This document shows, piece after piece, positions 1-9,900 of a stretch of DNA of 64,000 nt. The translations under genes and the position numbers were made by a program. Under the pieces are notes generated by a model. That model searched no databases and was not told where the DNA came from. It saw only the letters and a program-made list of their open reading frames with translations. Numbering within the stretch: position 1 is the stretch's first letter; each line of letters begins with the position of its first letter. The stretch comes from Streptomyces sp. NBC_00878 (GTDB lineage: Bacteria; Actinomycetota; Actinomycetes; Streptomycetales; Streptomycetaceae), in contig NZ_JAPEOK010000001.1 of assembly GCF_026341515.1 (NCBI RefSeq), positions 6,696,001 through 6,760,000 of the forward strand. Reading direction: 5' to 3'.

Positions 1-499
1 CCTTCAGGACATGGGCCCAGCGTGCCCGGGACATGCCGCCGGTGTTGGGCGTGGTGGCCGTGGCGGCGTACGCGGCGAACAGGGTCCAGTCGGGCGCCTC
101 GTAACGGACGCACAGCAGCAGCGCGAGCGAGCCGAGCGCCGCGAGCGCCGTGGCGGGCACGGCGATCCGCGCCTGCCCGTACCGGTCGACCAGCCGCGCC
201 GTCCAGGGCGCGACGACCGCCGTCGCCGCCAGCCCGGTCGCCGCGACGGCCCCGGCGAGCGCGTACGAGCCCCGCGTCCCCGCGATCATGATCACGGCGC
301 TCACGCTGAACATGCCCATGGGGAGGCGCGCGATCAGACTCCCGACCGTGAAGGCCCGGGTGCCGGGGACGGCGAAGAGGCGGCGGTACGGGTTCGGCCC
401 GCGCGGGGGCCGTCCGGGGGCGGTGGTCCGCCGCCGTGGGCCGGGGGTCCGGCGTCCAGGGTCGGGGACCCGCCGCCGGGGTCCGAAATCGGCCACCAC
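1..499 (-). CDS. MFS transporter, N-terminal part (runs off the window)
   Basis: The reverse strand is open from a GTG-GTG start (499 or 496) to the window edge. The translation is a proline/arginine-rich cytoplasmic stretch of about 40 residues, then NPYRRLFAVPGTRAFTVGSL and hydrophobic segments with an ARLVDRYGQAR loop. This is the beginning of a major facilitator superfamily permease; that loop resembles the conserved motif between TM2 and TM3. About 166 residues are visible, so roughly 40 percent of a normal MFS protein. It diverges from the LysR gene at 781, an arrangement common for an exporter and its regulator, but the substrate cannot be inferred. The start is uncertain because the low-complexity N-terminus has no clear ribosome binding site. 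Confidence 0.75.
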   Translation of the reverse strand, partial: MVADFGPRRRVPDPGRRTPGPRRRTTAPGRPPRGPNPYRRLFAVPGTRAFTVGSLIARLPMGMFSVSAVIMIAGTRGSYALAGAVAATGLAATAVVAPWTARLVDRYGQARIAVPATALAALGSLALLLCVRYEAPDWTLFAAYAATATTPNTGGMSRARWAHVLK

Positions 500-780
500 C
501 AGGGCGTCGGCGGTGACGGTGGGGAGGGTCGTACGGCCCTGGGGGCGGGGGTAGGGCCGAGGGGGCTGCCGCGGGCCTTGCCGAGGAGGCGGCTGGGCGG
601 GCGGTTTCGGTGTGCGGGCGGGGGGTTGCGGGGCGCCGATGGGTGGTTGCGGCGTACGAGGGGGCGGTTTCGGCGTGTGGGCGGGCGATTGCGGCATGCG
701 GAAACCGTCGCCCGATCCGCCGTCAGGGGTCCAACACCTACTCCGTACCGATTGACGCACCCGCGTTGTAAATTCGCCGG

Positions 781-1758
781 GTGCCGATGCCCGCCCACCT
801 CGACCCCCGCCTGCTGCGCGCCTTCCTCGCCGTCGCCGAGGAGCTGCACTTCACGCGCGCGGCCGCCCGGCTGTACGTCGCCCAGCAGGCCCTCAGCCGT
901 GACATCCGGCGCCTGGAGCGGGAGTTGGGCGCCACCCTCTTCGTACGGACCACCCGGCAGGTGACGCTCACCCTCGACGGTGAGCGGCTGCTGCCGTACG
1001 CGCGGCGGGCGCTGGCGGCGCAGGACGAGCTGCTCTCCGTCTTCGGGCGGCCGGACGCCGAGCGCCCCCTGCTCGTGGATGTGAACAGCCCCGGGCTGTT
1101 CTCCGGGCGCGTGCTGGCGCTGGCCCGCGACCTCGCCCCCGACTGCGAGCTGATGACCCGCTTCGAGAGCGGTCTCACCGGGGCCGCCGCCGAACTGCTC
1201 GCCGGCCGGCTCGACGCGTCCTTCGGGCGGTTCGCGGGCCTGGACCCGGCGGTCCGCGCCCGCCTGGAACAGCAGCCCGTGCGGTACGAGCCCATGGCCG
1301 TCGTGCTGCCGGAGGACCACCGTCTGGCCGGATTGGATGCCATACCGCTCGACGCGCTGGCGGGCGAGCAGGTGTACGCCGGTGCCGGAAATCCCCGCAC
1401 GTTGGAGTGGACCGATCTGGCCCATCGGCTTTTCGAGGGACGCGGGATCGAGGTCGCGGCGCCGGCGCCGCTCGCCGTCGGCACCGAGGAGTTCCAAAGG
1501 ATCATGGCCAAGAAACGGAACCCCATCCTCGCCGTGATGGATTTTCCGGCCATGCCCAAATCGATACTTCGACCCCTGATCGACCCCGTGCCGCTGTCAC
1601 CAGTGTCGCTGGTGTGGCGCAAGGGGCTTATGCATCGTGGCATGGAGGCGTTGCGCACCGCGGCGGCGCGTCTCGCAGCCGAAGAAGAGTGGCTGAAGTG
1701 CCCTTCGGATGGGTGGATTCCGGCCACAGATGCACTCATCATGATGAGCCGGGCCTGA
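781..1758 (+). CDS. LysR-family transcriptional regulator
   Basis: The protein has 325 residues, the usual LTTR length. Residues 5-65 form the winged helix-turn-helix (HLDPRLLRAFLAVAEELHF, then the recognition helix VAQQALSRDIRRLERELGA and FVRTTRQVTLT). The rest is the periplasmic-binding-like effector domain. The start is GTG 781; an ATG at 787 is the alternative. A TAAATT hexamer at 769-774 lies seven bases before 781, so the mRNA may be leaderless. The gene diverges from the MFS exporter at 1-499 across 281 bases with no other gene, and probably controls it. The effector is unknown. Confidence 0.9.
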   Translation: MPMPAHLDPRLLRAFLAVAEELHFTRAAARLYVAQQALSRDIRRLERELGATLFVRTTRQVTLTLDGERLLPYARRALAAQDELLSVFGRPDAERPLLVDVNSPGLFSGRVLALARDLAPDCELMTRFESGLTGAAAELLAGRLDASFGRFAGLDPAVRARLEQQPVRYEPMAVVLPEDHRLAGLDAIPLDALAGEQVYAGAGNPRTLEWTDLAHRLFEGRGIEVAAPAPLAVGTEEFQRIMAKKRNPILAVMDFPAMPKSILRPLIDPVPLSPVSLVWRKGLMHRGMEALRTAAARLAAEEEWLKCPSDGWIPATDALIMMSRA

Positions 1759-1910
1759 CACAGAACCCTCACTGATGCTTACGTGCGCTACATTCAGGGG
1801 CCGGGTGCAGTGTGATAAAAGGGGCGCTCGGGCTGGATGGGGGTCCGGTCCGGACGATGAGTACGAGTGCCCGGGTCGTACCGCACCCCTGGAACCAGTC
1901 CCGTGGGGGG

Positions 1911-3158
1911 ATGTGCGTGCGCGTGGAAAATTGGCGGGAAGACGCCCAACGGGGTCGGAGTGAATCCGATCAGCCCGGTGAGGGCGGGGCCCTTCCGTCG
2001 GACCGTCATGAGGACGGTCCGTCGTTCCGGGGCGAACCCGGTCGAGCAGTCCGTCGGGAGGCTGGGCAGTCGTTCCGTAAGGACTCCGGTGACGGTGCCC
2101 CTGGCGGTAGCGGTTCCGGCGGTGGTTACGCCGGCGGCAGTGACTCCGACCGTGGTGACTCGGATCGTGGTCCGTCCGACGTGTGGCTCCGCCGTGCCGC
2201 GGCCCCGTCGGTGCCTCAGCAGAGAGACGACGAGCCGAGCGACGGTCGACGGAGCGACGACGAAGGCGGGAGACGTGGCGAGCCTCGGAAACACCGTGCC
2301 GGGGGAGCCGTCGAGCGGGGCGTGACGCCGCTGGAGCCCGGCCGGCACGTCGGGTCCGTCGGTTCTCCCGTCGGGTCCGATGGGACCACCTGGGGCGACG
2401 CCGACTCCTACGCCGGTCAGGACTCCTGGCAGGAGTCCGAGCACCCCGAGCACACCCATGACCCGCACGAGGTCACGGTCCAGATGGACGGTGTGGGACG
2501 GCAGTTGGAGGACTGGCTCGTCCAGCAGGCCAAGGGCGCCCCCAGCGCCCAGGACGCCTCGGACGGCCCGGTCTTCGTCGACGAGACGGGCCGCCGCAGC
2601 CGCAGGTACCGCAGGATCGGCATGGCTGTCGGCATGGCCTGCGCGGTCTACGCGGTGGTCATCCTCGGCACGCTCCTGTCGGGCAACTCCAGCGCGCCCT
2701 GGCTCCCGGAGCTGGGCCAGAAGCAGGAGGACGGCCCGGCGGGCAAGGTCGACACCCCGCCGCTGCCCGCCGACTCCGCTGGCCCTACCGGCTCGGTGAG
2801 CCCCTCGCCCGGTGTGACGCCGCCGGCGGGCGGCACGGTGACCAACTCGCCGGGGGCCGGCACCTCGAAGGACCCGTCGGCCAGCGCCTCGAAGACGGGG
2901 GAGAGCCCCGATCCCAAGCCGTCGGTGACCAGCACGAAGCCGGACACCCCGAAGCCGACGCCCACCGGGCCCTCGAACACGCCTCCGACCTCACCCGACC
3001 CCGATCCGAGCGTCAGCGTCAGCAGCGACCCCTCGGTTCCTCCGGGCGGTGTCGACACCGACACGGTCGCCGGTGACCCGCTCACGCCCGAGCCGATCCC
3101 CCTGCCTCCGGACCCGAGCGCCGCCCCATCCGCACAGTCCCCGGAGAACACCCTCTGA
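1911..3158 (+). CDS. matA: MatA-like single-pass membrane protein of the exopolysaccharide locus
   Basis: The first 225 or so residues are hydrophilic and low-complexity. One transmembrane helix follows (GMAVGMACAVYAVVILGTLL), then about 170 Pro/Ser/Thr-rich residues that are probably outside the membrane and disordered. No enzymatic domain is visible. The start at ATG 1911 follows a run of G's five bases upstream; an in-frame GTG at 1812 and ATG at 1857 would add 33 or 18 residues. The stop overlaps the matB ATG by one base, so the genes are translationally coupled. The symbol rests on position: in S. coelicolor/S. lividans the bifunctional MatB gene is preceded by matA, which is needed for PNAG-dependent mycelial aggregation. 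Confidence 0.6.
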   Translation: MCVRVENWREDAQRGRSESDQPGEGGALPSDRHEDGPSFRGEPGRAVRREAGQSFRKDSGDGAPGGSGSGGGYAGGSDSDRGDSDRGPSDVWLRRAAAPSVPQQRDDEPSDGRRSDDEGGRRGEPRKHRAGGAVERGVTPLEPGRHVGSVGSPVGSDGTTWGDADSYAGQDSWQESEHPEHTHDPHEVTVQMDGVGRQLEDWLVQQAKGAPSAQDASDGPVFVDETGRRSRRYRRIGMAVGMACAVYAVVILGTLLSGNSSAPWLPELGQKQEDGPAGKVDTPPLPADSAGPTGSVSPSPGVTPPAGGTVTNSPGAGTSKDPSASASKTGESPDPKPSVTSTKPDTPKPTPTGPSNTPPTSPDPDPSVSVSSDPSVPPGGVDTDTVAGDPLTPEPIPLPPDPSAAPSAQSPENTL

Positions 3159-5353
3159 TGGCACGCCGCACCAGCCGCCGCGGCGCAGAGCAGGGCGCCG
3201 TCAGGCGCCGTCGCCTGCCCATGCGCTACCTGCTGCCCTCGCTCATCCTCGTCGCCCTGATGGCGATGCTGATGCTGCGGGGCTTCGTACACAACGAGAT
3301 CCTCGCCGACCACCGCATCCAGGCGTCGGCCGCGTCCGACCGGGTCCCCAAGAACATCTTGGAGGGCGGCCCGGTGATCGACACCCGCAGCGGCCGCGAG
3401 GACAGCGTGAAGGTCCCGGACCACAAGCTGGTCCTGACCTTCGACGACGGCCCGGACCCCGCGTGGACGCCCAAGGTGCTCGACGTGCTCAAGAGGCACG
3501 ACGCGCACGCCGTCTTCTTCGTCACCGGCACCATGGCCTCGCGCTATCCGGACCTCGTCCAGCGCATCGTCGACGAGGGCCACGAGGTCGGTCTGCACAC
3601 CTTCAACCACCCCGACCTCTCGCTCCAGTCCAAGCGCCGCATCGACTGGGAGCTGTCCCAGAACCAGCTCGCGCTGGCGGGCGCGGCCGGCATCCGGACC
3701 TCACTCTTCCGGCCGCCGTACTCGTCGTTCGCGGGCCAGATGGACAACAAGTCGTGGCCGGTGACCGAGTACATCGGCAGCCGCGGCTACATCACGATCG
3801 TCAACAACACCGACAGCGAGGACTGGCGCAGGCCGGGCGTCGACGAGATCATCCGCAACGCCACGCCCAAGGGGGACGACGGCGCCGTCGTGCTGATGCA
3901 CGACTCCGGCGGCGACCGCTCGCAGACCGTGGCCGCGCTCGACCGGTACATCGCCGGACTCCAGGACGACGGCTACACCTTCGACACGCTCACCGCGTCC
4001 CTGAAGGTGCCCAGCGCGCACACCGAGGTCACCGGCCCCGACCTGTGGAAGGGCAAGGCGTGGGTCGTAGCGGTCCAGGCGTCCGAGAACACGACCTCCG
4101 CCCTGGTCGTCGGCCTCGCCATCATCGGCGGCCTTGTCCTCGCCCGCTTCGGGCTGATGCTGCTGCTCTCCGTCCTGCACGCCCGCAAGGTCCGCCGCCG
4201 CGGCTTCAGCTGGGGGCGGCCGATCACCGAACCGGTCTCCGTCCTGGTGCCCGCCTACAACGAGGCGAAGTGCATCGAGCAGACGGTCCACTCGCTCACG
4301 GCGAGCGATCACCCCATCGAGGTGATCGTCATCGACGACGGGTCGAGCGACGGCACCGCCCGCATCGTCGAGAACCTGCGTCTGCCGAACGTACGCGTAG
4401 TACGCCAGCTCAACGCGGGCAAGCCCGCCGCCCTCAACAGGGGTGTGGCGAACGCCCGTTACGACCTCATCGTGATGATGGACGGCGACACGGTCTTCGA
4501 ACCGGCGACCGTCCGCGAGCTGGTCCAGCCCTTCGGCGACCCGAGCGTCGGCGCCGTCGCGGGCAACGCGAAGGTCGGCAACCGCGACTCGCTGATCGGC
4601 GCCTGGCAGCACATCGAGTACGTGATGGGCTTCAACCTCGACCGCCGGATGTACGACATGCTCAACTGCATGCCGACCATCCCGGGCGCGGTGGGCGCGT
4701 TCCGTCGCTCCGCGCTCAAGCGCGTCGGCGGCATGAGCGACGACACGCTCGCCGAGGACACCGACATCACCATCGCGATGCACCGCGACGGCTGGCGGGT
4801 CGTATACGCGGAGAACGCCCGCGCGTGGACCGAGGCCCCGGAGTCCGTCCAGCAGCTGTGGTCCCAGCGCTACCGCTGGTCGTACGGCACGATGCAGGCG
4901 ATCTGGAAGCACCGCAGGGCGATCATCGAACGGGGCCCGTCGGGCCGCTTCGGCCGGGTCGGCATGCCCCTGGTGTCCCTCTTCATGATCCTGGCCCCGC
5001 TCCTCGCCCCCCTGATCGACGTGTTCCTTCTCTACGGGTTGGTGTTCGGCCCCACCGAGCAGACGATCCTCGCCTGGTTCGGCGTCCTGGCGGTCCAGGC
5101 GGTGTGTGCGGCGTACGCGTTCCGCCTCGACAAGGAACGCATGACCCATCTGCTCTCCCTCCCGCTCCAACAGATCCTGTACCGCCAGCTCATGTACGTC
5201 GTGCTGCTCCAGTCCTGGATCACCGCGCTGACCGGCGGCCGACTGCGCTGGCAGAAACTCCGGCGTACGGGCGCGGTGGGGCTTCCCGGCGGCGCCAGCC
5301 CGGGCGGCGGCGCGCCGCAGCAGCAGGAGATGGACCGGAGGCCGGTCGGATGA
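3158..5353 (+). CDS. matB: Bifunctional polysaccharide deacetylase / family 2 glycosyltransferase (MatB-like)
   Basis: 731 residues. An N-terminal membrane helix (about 20-45) is followed by a NodB-type deacetylase domain at about 90-290, with LTFDDGPDP (catalytic and metal Asp pair), HTFNHPD (metal histidines), LFRPPYSS and the closing LMHDSGGD motif. A second membrane helix (about 310-340) leads to a GT2 domain starting near 358 (VLVPAYNEAKCIEQ), with DGD in MMDGDTV, EDTDIT and the processive-synthase QRYRW motif. Several membrane helices end the protein. Fusing synthase and deacetylase fits synthesis and partial de-N-acetylation of poly-beta-1,6-GlcNAc, as reported for Streptomyces MatB. 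It overlaps the genes on both sides, forming one operon. Confidence 0.9.
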   Translation: MARRTSRRGAEQGAVRRRRLPMRYLLPSLILVALMAMLMLRGFVHNEILADHRIQASAASDRVPKNILEGGPVIDTRSGREDSVKVPDHKLVLTFDDGPDPAWTPKVLDVLKRHDAHAVFFVTGTMASRYPDLVQRIVDEGHEVGLHTFNHPDLSLQSKRRIDWELSQNQLALAGAAGIRTSLFRPPYSSFAGQMDNKSWPVTEYIGSRGYITIVNNTDSEDWRRPGVDEIIRNATPKGDDGAVVLMHDSGGDRSQTVAALDRYIAGLQDDGYTFDTLTASLKVPSAHTEVTGPDLWKGKAWVVAVQASENTTSALVVGLAIIGGLVLARFGLMLLLSVLHARKVRRRGFSWGRPITEPVSVLVPAYNEAKCIEQTVHSLTASDHPIEVIVIDDGSSDGTARIVENLRLPNVRVVRQLNAGKPAALNRGVANARYDLIVMMDGDTVFEPATVRELVQPFGDPSVGAVAGNAKVGNRDSLIGAWQHIEYVMGFNLDRRMYDMLNCMPTIPGAVGAFRRSALKRVGGMSDDTLAEDTDITIAMHRDGWRVVYAENARAWTEAPESVQQLWSQRYRWSYGTMQAIWKHRRAIIERGPSGRFGRVGMPLVSLFMILAPLLAPLIDVFLLYGLVFGPTEQTILAWFGVLAVQAVCAAYAFRLDKERMTHLLSLPLQQILYRQLMYVVLLQSWITALTGGRLRWQKLRRTGAVGLPGGASPGGGAPQQQEMDRRPVG

Positions 5354-6609
5354 GCAGTACATTCCCTCCCCAGAAGGTGCCGCACACAGTGACTGCGTCG
5401 ACTCTCCCCTCCGGCCCTCCCGGGACGGAAGAAGTACCCGACCCCGCCCCGGCGCCCCGGCGCGCCCCCGTCCGGGACCGTTACTTCGACCTGCTCCGCG
5501 CGCTGGCCCTCTTCCGAGTGGTCCTCTATCACCTCACCGGCTGGGCCTGGCTCCCCCTGCTCTTCCCCTCCATGGGCGTCATGTTCGCCCTGGCCGGCAA
5601 CCTGATGGCCCGCTCACTGAAACGCCCGGCCGGACAGGTCATCAAGAGCAGGATCCGCCGTCTGCTGCCGCCCCTCTGGCTCCTGGGAGTCGTGGGCGTC
5701 ACCGGCATGGTCCTCCAGGACTGGGGACCGAACACCGACGGCCATCCTGGCTGGTGGTGGCTCCACCTCACCTTCTGGATCCTCCCGCTGAGCGATCCGC
5801 CGTACGGCGAGGGACTGCCCGGCATCCACGGCGTCATCGGCGAGAACTGGGCCTCCGACCTCGCCGGACCGCTCTGGTACCTCCGCGCGTACCTCTGGTA
5901 CGTCCTCCTCTCGCCGTTCCTGCTGCGTGCCCTGCGCGCACTTCCCGTGACGACGATCGCGGCGCCGATCGCGTTGTCGGCCGCGTTCGAGCTGGGGTAC
6001 ATCACCCTTCCCGGGGAGCGGATCCCCTCGGCGCTCACGGACTTCAGCACGTTCGGGGCCTGCTGGATCCTGGGCATGGCCCACCAAGAAGGCATCCTCC
6101 AGCGTCTACCGAAGTACGTCATTCCGTCCGTGGCCCCCGCCATTGCCCTGATCGGCCTCTGGTACGCCCTGAACCACAACTTCGGCCAGGGCAACGACCT
6201 GGACAGCATGCCCCTGGCCCAGGCCCTCTGGTCCTGCGGCACGGTGATGCTGCTGCTGCACGTCAGCCCGTCCTGGTCCGAGTGGCCACGTCGGCTGCGT
6301 CGGTGGGACAGACCGATCACGCTGCTCAACTCCCGGGCGGTGACGATCTATCTGTGGCACAACACCTGCATCCTGATTGCGGCGACCCAGTGGGACCGGC
6401 TCTGGGACATCGACGTGATCTGGCAGCACTTCTCCTGGCTGCTGGAGAGTCCGTGGCCGGTGCTGGCGATCACGTGGGTGTTGATCGCGGGGTGCGTCGT
6501 GTGCTTCGGCTGGGCGGAGGACCTGGCGGCGAAGCGGAAGCCGCAGCTGTGGCCGGACGGGGTGAAGCAGGGCCGGGCCAGAGCCCAGGGCGGAGCGCAC
6601 CGAGGCTGA
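5350..6609 (+). CDS. Acyltransferase 3 family membrane protein
   Basis: 419 residues starting at ATG 5350, overlapping the matB stop in an ATGA. It opens with RDRYFDLLRALALFRVVLYH, the family motif with its arginine-histidine pair, and has about ten hydrophobic helices, including GPLWYLRAYLWYVLLSPFLL and TIYLWHNTCILIAA near the end. Acyltransferase-3 proteins (OafA/NodX/IcaC type) move acyl groups across the membrane onto glycans, or help export them. Its tight coupling to matAB suggests it decorates or exports the same polymer. A 12/13-bp hairpin follows the stop, closing the operon. Confidence 0.88.
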   Translation: MSSTFPPQKVPHTVTASTLPSGPPGTEEVPDPAPAPRRAPVRDRYFDLLRALALFRVVLYHLTGWAWLPLLFPSMGVMFALAGNLMARSLKRPAGQVIKSRIRRLLPPLWLLGVVGVTGMVLQDWGPNTDGHPGWWWLHLTFWILPLSDPPYGEGLPGIHGVIGENWASDLAGPLWYLRAYLWYVLLSPFLLRALRALPVTTIAAPIALSAAFELGYITLPGERIPSALTDFSTFGACWILGMAHQEGILQRLPKYVIPSVAPAIALIGLWYALNHNFGQGNDLDSMPLAQALWSCGTVMLLLHVSPSWSEWPRRLRRWDRPITLLNSRAVTIYLWHNTCILIAATQWDRLWDIDVIWQHFSWLLESPWPVLAITWVLIAGCVVCFGWAEDLAAKRKPQLWPDGVKQGRARAQGGAHRG

Positions 6610-6617
6610 GAGACGTT

Positions 6618-6648
6618 CGGGGACGGTCTCTCCGAGAGAGCGTCCCCG
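6618..6648. terminator. Hairpin terminator after the mat operon
   Basis: CGGGGACGGTCTC at 6618-6630 pairs with GAGAGCGTCCCCG at 6636-6648, with one mismatch and a five-base loop. It lies between convergent genes (acyltransferase forward, small membrane protein reverse) and may serve both strands. Confidence 0.7.
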
Positions 6649-6686
6649 ACGTCCGGCTCAACTCACCGCAGTCACACAGTGAATGG

Positions 6687-6968
6687 TCACCGGCGGATCA
6701 GCCGTCCGCCGGACAGGGCCATGGCGGCCAGTCCTACGGCGAGCACGATGAACCGTAACGCGACCGCGGCGGACCCGGCGTCCTCGAAGCGCTCACGCAG
6801 CGACGGTATCTGCGTGACGACGAAGAGGCCGAAGCCCAGCATGCCGAGCCCCCAGAGTCTCGGACGCTCGATGTGTCCGGACAACCAGGACGGCAGCCAT
6901 CCGAGGACCAGGGCCGCGAGGCCCGGCGGGATGGTCACGGCTCCCACCAGGATCAGGAGAGTTGGCAT
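6687..6968 (-). CDS. Small three-helix membrane protein, candidate immunity partner of the RHS protein
   Basis: 93 residues with three hydrophobic segments (about 3-28, 38-54 and 64-88) and a short basic end (GGRLIRR). I do not recognise the family. The start is ATG 6968, with a GGTGA-like site just before it and only 21 bases after the stop of the RHS/YD-repeat gene, so the two are very probably co-transcribed. Polymorphic toxins usually have a small immunity gene directly downstream of the variable toxin tip. The RHS protein here ends in a hydrophobic, membrane-active-looking tip, and a membrane-embedded partner would fit it. The role is inferred from position alone. Confidence 0.6.
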   Translation of the reverse strand: MPTLLILVGAVTIPPGLAALVLGWLPSWLSGHIERPRLWGLGMLGFGLFVVTQIPSLRERFEDAGSAAVALRFIVLAVGLAAMALSGGRLIRR

Positions 6969-6989
6969 GGTGTCACCTGTCTTCAGGGG

Positions 6990-9900
6990 TTACTGGGTCT
7001 GGGCCTTCGGATAGCCGAAGTAGATCTTCAGTCTGACTCCCTTCTTCGGGCGCAGGTACTCACTGATGAGGTCCGAGACGTACCAGTAGTACGCGGAGAT
7101 GACGCCGGCGATCACGGAGAACAGCTGACCGCCCGGCATGAAGCCGAGGATTGCCGCCACCGCCGCTCCGACGGCCGCGTGCCTGTTGAGCACATGCATC
7201 GCGTGCGTCGCCCGCTTGTTGCTCATGTTGATCTCCAGGCCCCACCAGTGCCACTTGTGGCCGTTGTAGTTGTGCTTGCTCAGGCCGTCGAGGTCCAGGC
7301 AGTTGACCGGATCGCCCGAGCAGTACTCGTAGGCGTTGGAGCTGCCCCCGAAGACCGGGTCGGTGGACAGGAAGCGGCCGGTGCCCGCGTTGTAGAGCCG
7401 GGCGCCCATGAGGATCACACCGGACGGGGTGTCCGCCGAGCGCTGGTAGCCGCCCAGCCAGCCGTAGCGGCCGGCCGAACCCGCGGTGGCGTTGCCGTAC
7501 TCGTCCGTCGTGACGACGGTTGCCGTCGTGCCGTCCGCGAGTGGCCGCACCACGCTGACGTCACCGTGGATGTTGGTGAACTGGAGCTTCACGTCACCGG
7601 ACTTGCCGGTGGTCGCCGCAAGTCCGACGCCGATTCCCAGAACGTTGCGGGTCAGGGCCCCGCTGCCGGAGTCCTCGACGATCCACTTCGGGGAGTCGCT
7701 GTCACCCGCGTAGTGGTTCACCTTGGCAGCGGTGGTGGACCAGGCGCCCGAGGACTGCGTCTCCTCCGTCCAGGAGCGGAAACGGTAGGCGGAGTCCAGG
7801 GCCCAGGTCTGCCGCTCGGTGCCGCTGGTCTGCTGGTGGACCAGGTCGGTGGCGTAGTAGCCGATCGTGGATCCGGGCAGGCTGGTGGTGCGGCCGAACG
7901 CGTCGTACACATACCCGGAGTCGACCAGTCGGTCCCCGCTGTCGTAGCTGTGTGTGGTGCTGGACCCGGTGGACGGGCAGGCGGCATTGGCGGCACCGGA
8001 GGCGGCGTACTGGGCGATGCGGTTGGCCCGCTTGTCCAGCGTGTAGGAGCGCGTGGTGCACACTCCGCCGGTGCCGATGTCCTGGACCGTGTTCAGCCGG
8101 CCGGCACCGTCGTAGGCGTAGTGCTGGGTTCCTCCGGTGTTGGAAGCCCGGCTGGTGACCTGGTCGTGGACGGAACGGACGACGGACTCGGCGAAGACCG
8201 CGGTGCTGTCGCTGTCCCGCGTGTAGGTGCGCTTGGTGAGCGCGCCGTTCGGGTCGGTCGTCTGGTCGAGGGTGTAGCCGCCCGGGAGCTTCTGGCTGGT
8301 GATGGCCCCGTCGGCGTCGTACGTCGCGGTGAAGGAGCCCGCCACGGAGTCGGTCAGCTTGGTCACCAGACCGCGCGGGTCGGACGCCGTGTCGTAGGTG
8401 AAGGTGGTGGTGGAAGGCGCGGTGTCGGTGCTCTTCACCGGTCGGCCGAGGTCGTCGTACTCCGTCGTGGTGGTGCCGTTATCTGCGTCGGTGTAAGAGA
8501 AGGTGCGGCCGAGCTTGTCGTAGTCGCGGGTGATGGTGCCGCCGCCGGTCGATGTGGTCTTCACCAGTCGGCCCGTGTCGCTGTCGTAGGTGTGGGTGAT
8601 CGCGGGCACGGACTGGCCGAGGTTCCCGGTGACCGTGGAGGTGAGGAGGCGGCTCGCCGCGTCGTACGTGCGGGTCGTCGTCCGGTAGCTGTCGCCGGAG
8701 GTGTCGACGGTCTTGAGCGGCTGGCCGTAGATGTCGTACGTGGTGGTGCTGTCGACCGAGGTCGTCGGGTTGCTCCCGCCCCCGGTGATGGCACCGGCGG
8801 GACCGGTCCAGCACAGCAGGCCCTCCCACTCGGGGCGGCCCTGGCACGAGCCGCTGCCGGTGGCCTTCCAGTAGGAGTAGACCTTGCTGGTCGCGTCGTT
8901 GCCGGTGCCGCCTGACAGGATGATGCCGGTGACGCGGCCCTGCGCGTCGTAGCCCGTGTTGGTGTTCAGCGCCAGGCCGCCCGAGTCCTCGGTCACGAGG
9001 GTGGGCAGGCCCTTGACCCAGTCGTACTGGGTGACTGTGACCCGCTTGTCGGTCATGATCGACGAGTAGCCGTCGACGCGCAGACCGGCGGTGACGATGG
9101 TGAGCCGGTCTTTGACCTTGGCTGTGCCGTCGGTCGGGCGTCCCTTGTCGTACTCGTTGACCGACCAGGAGCGGGCCGAGACGGTGGTTCCCGCCGGGAG
9201 AAGGACCGTGCTGCCGTTCTTGAAGTCCTTCGTCAGCTCCACCCGGTGCAGCGGGCCGAACTCCTCCAGCAGCCTCAGGCCGTTGTCGCTGTAGTAGTTG
9301 TACGACGACAGCAGCTCGGCCCGCTGCGCGGTGCCCAGCTCTGAGATGCCCAGCTCGGCGAGTTGGCTGCTGTCGGCCGGGGTCAGGCCGAGCGCGAGGG
9401 AACGGTTCGCGGGGGTGAGCTTGCGGACGACGTTGCCGAAGCGGTCGTACTGCGTGCTGGCGATGTTGCCGCCGGGCTCGATGCTGTCGACCTCACGTCC
9501 TGAGTCGTCCAAATAGACGACGTCGGCCCGCTTGTAGTCGCCGGAGGAGAGGGCGCCGCCGTCGTGGGACGCCGGTACCTGGTCGGCGGGGAACACGGCC
9601 GTCGCGTCGGCCGGGCCCTGACGCTGACCCCACGCCGCCGTGTCACCGGACGCCATCGCGTAGGGCGCGGCGCTGCCGCTGACCGGAACCTCGTAGACGA
9701 GGCTGGTCTTCGCGCTGCCGCTGACCGTCGACTTGGTGCCCTGCGCCAGAGCGGGGCGGGAGACCGACAGGAGCATGCCCTCGCCGGAGGCGGAGCTGCT
9801 GCCCGCCTTGCCGTACTCGAAGGTCCACGGCAGCTCACCGGGCGGGGTGAGAGTGGTGACACGTCCGGCGGTGTCGTAGGTGTAGGCCGTCTTGAGCGGG

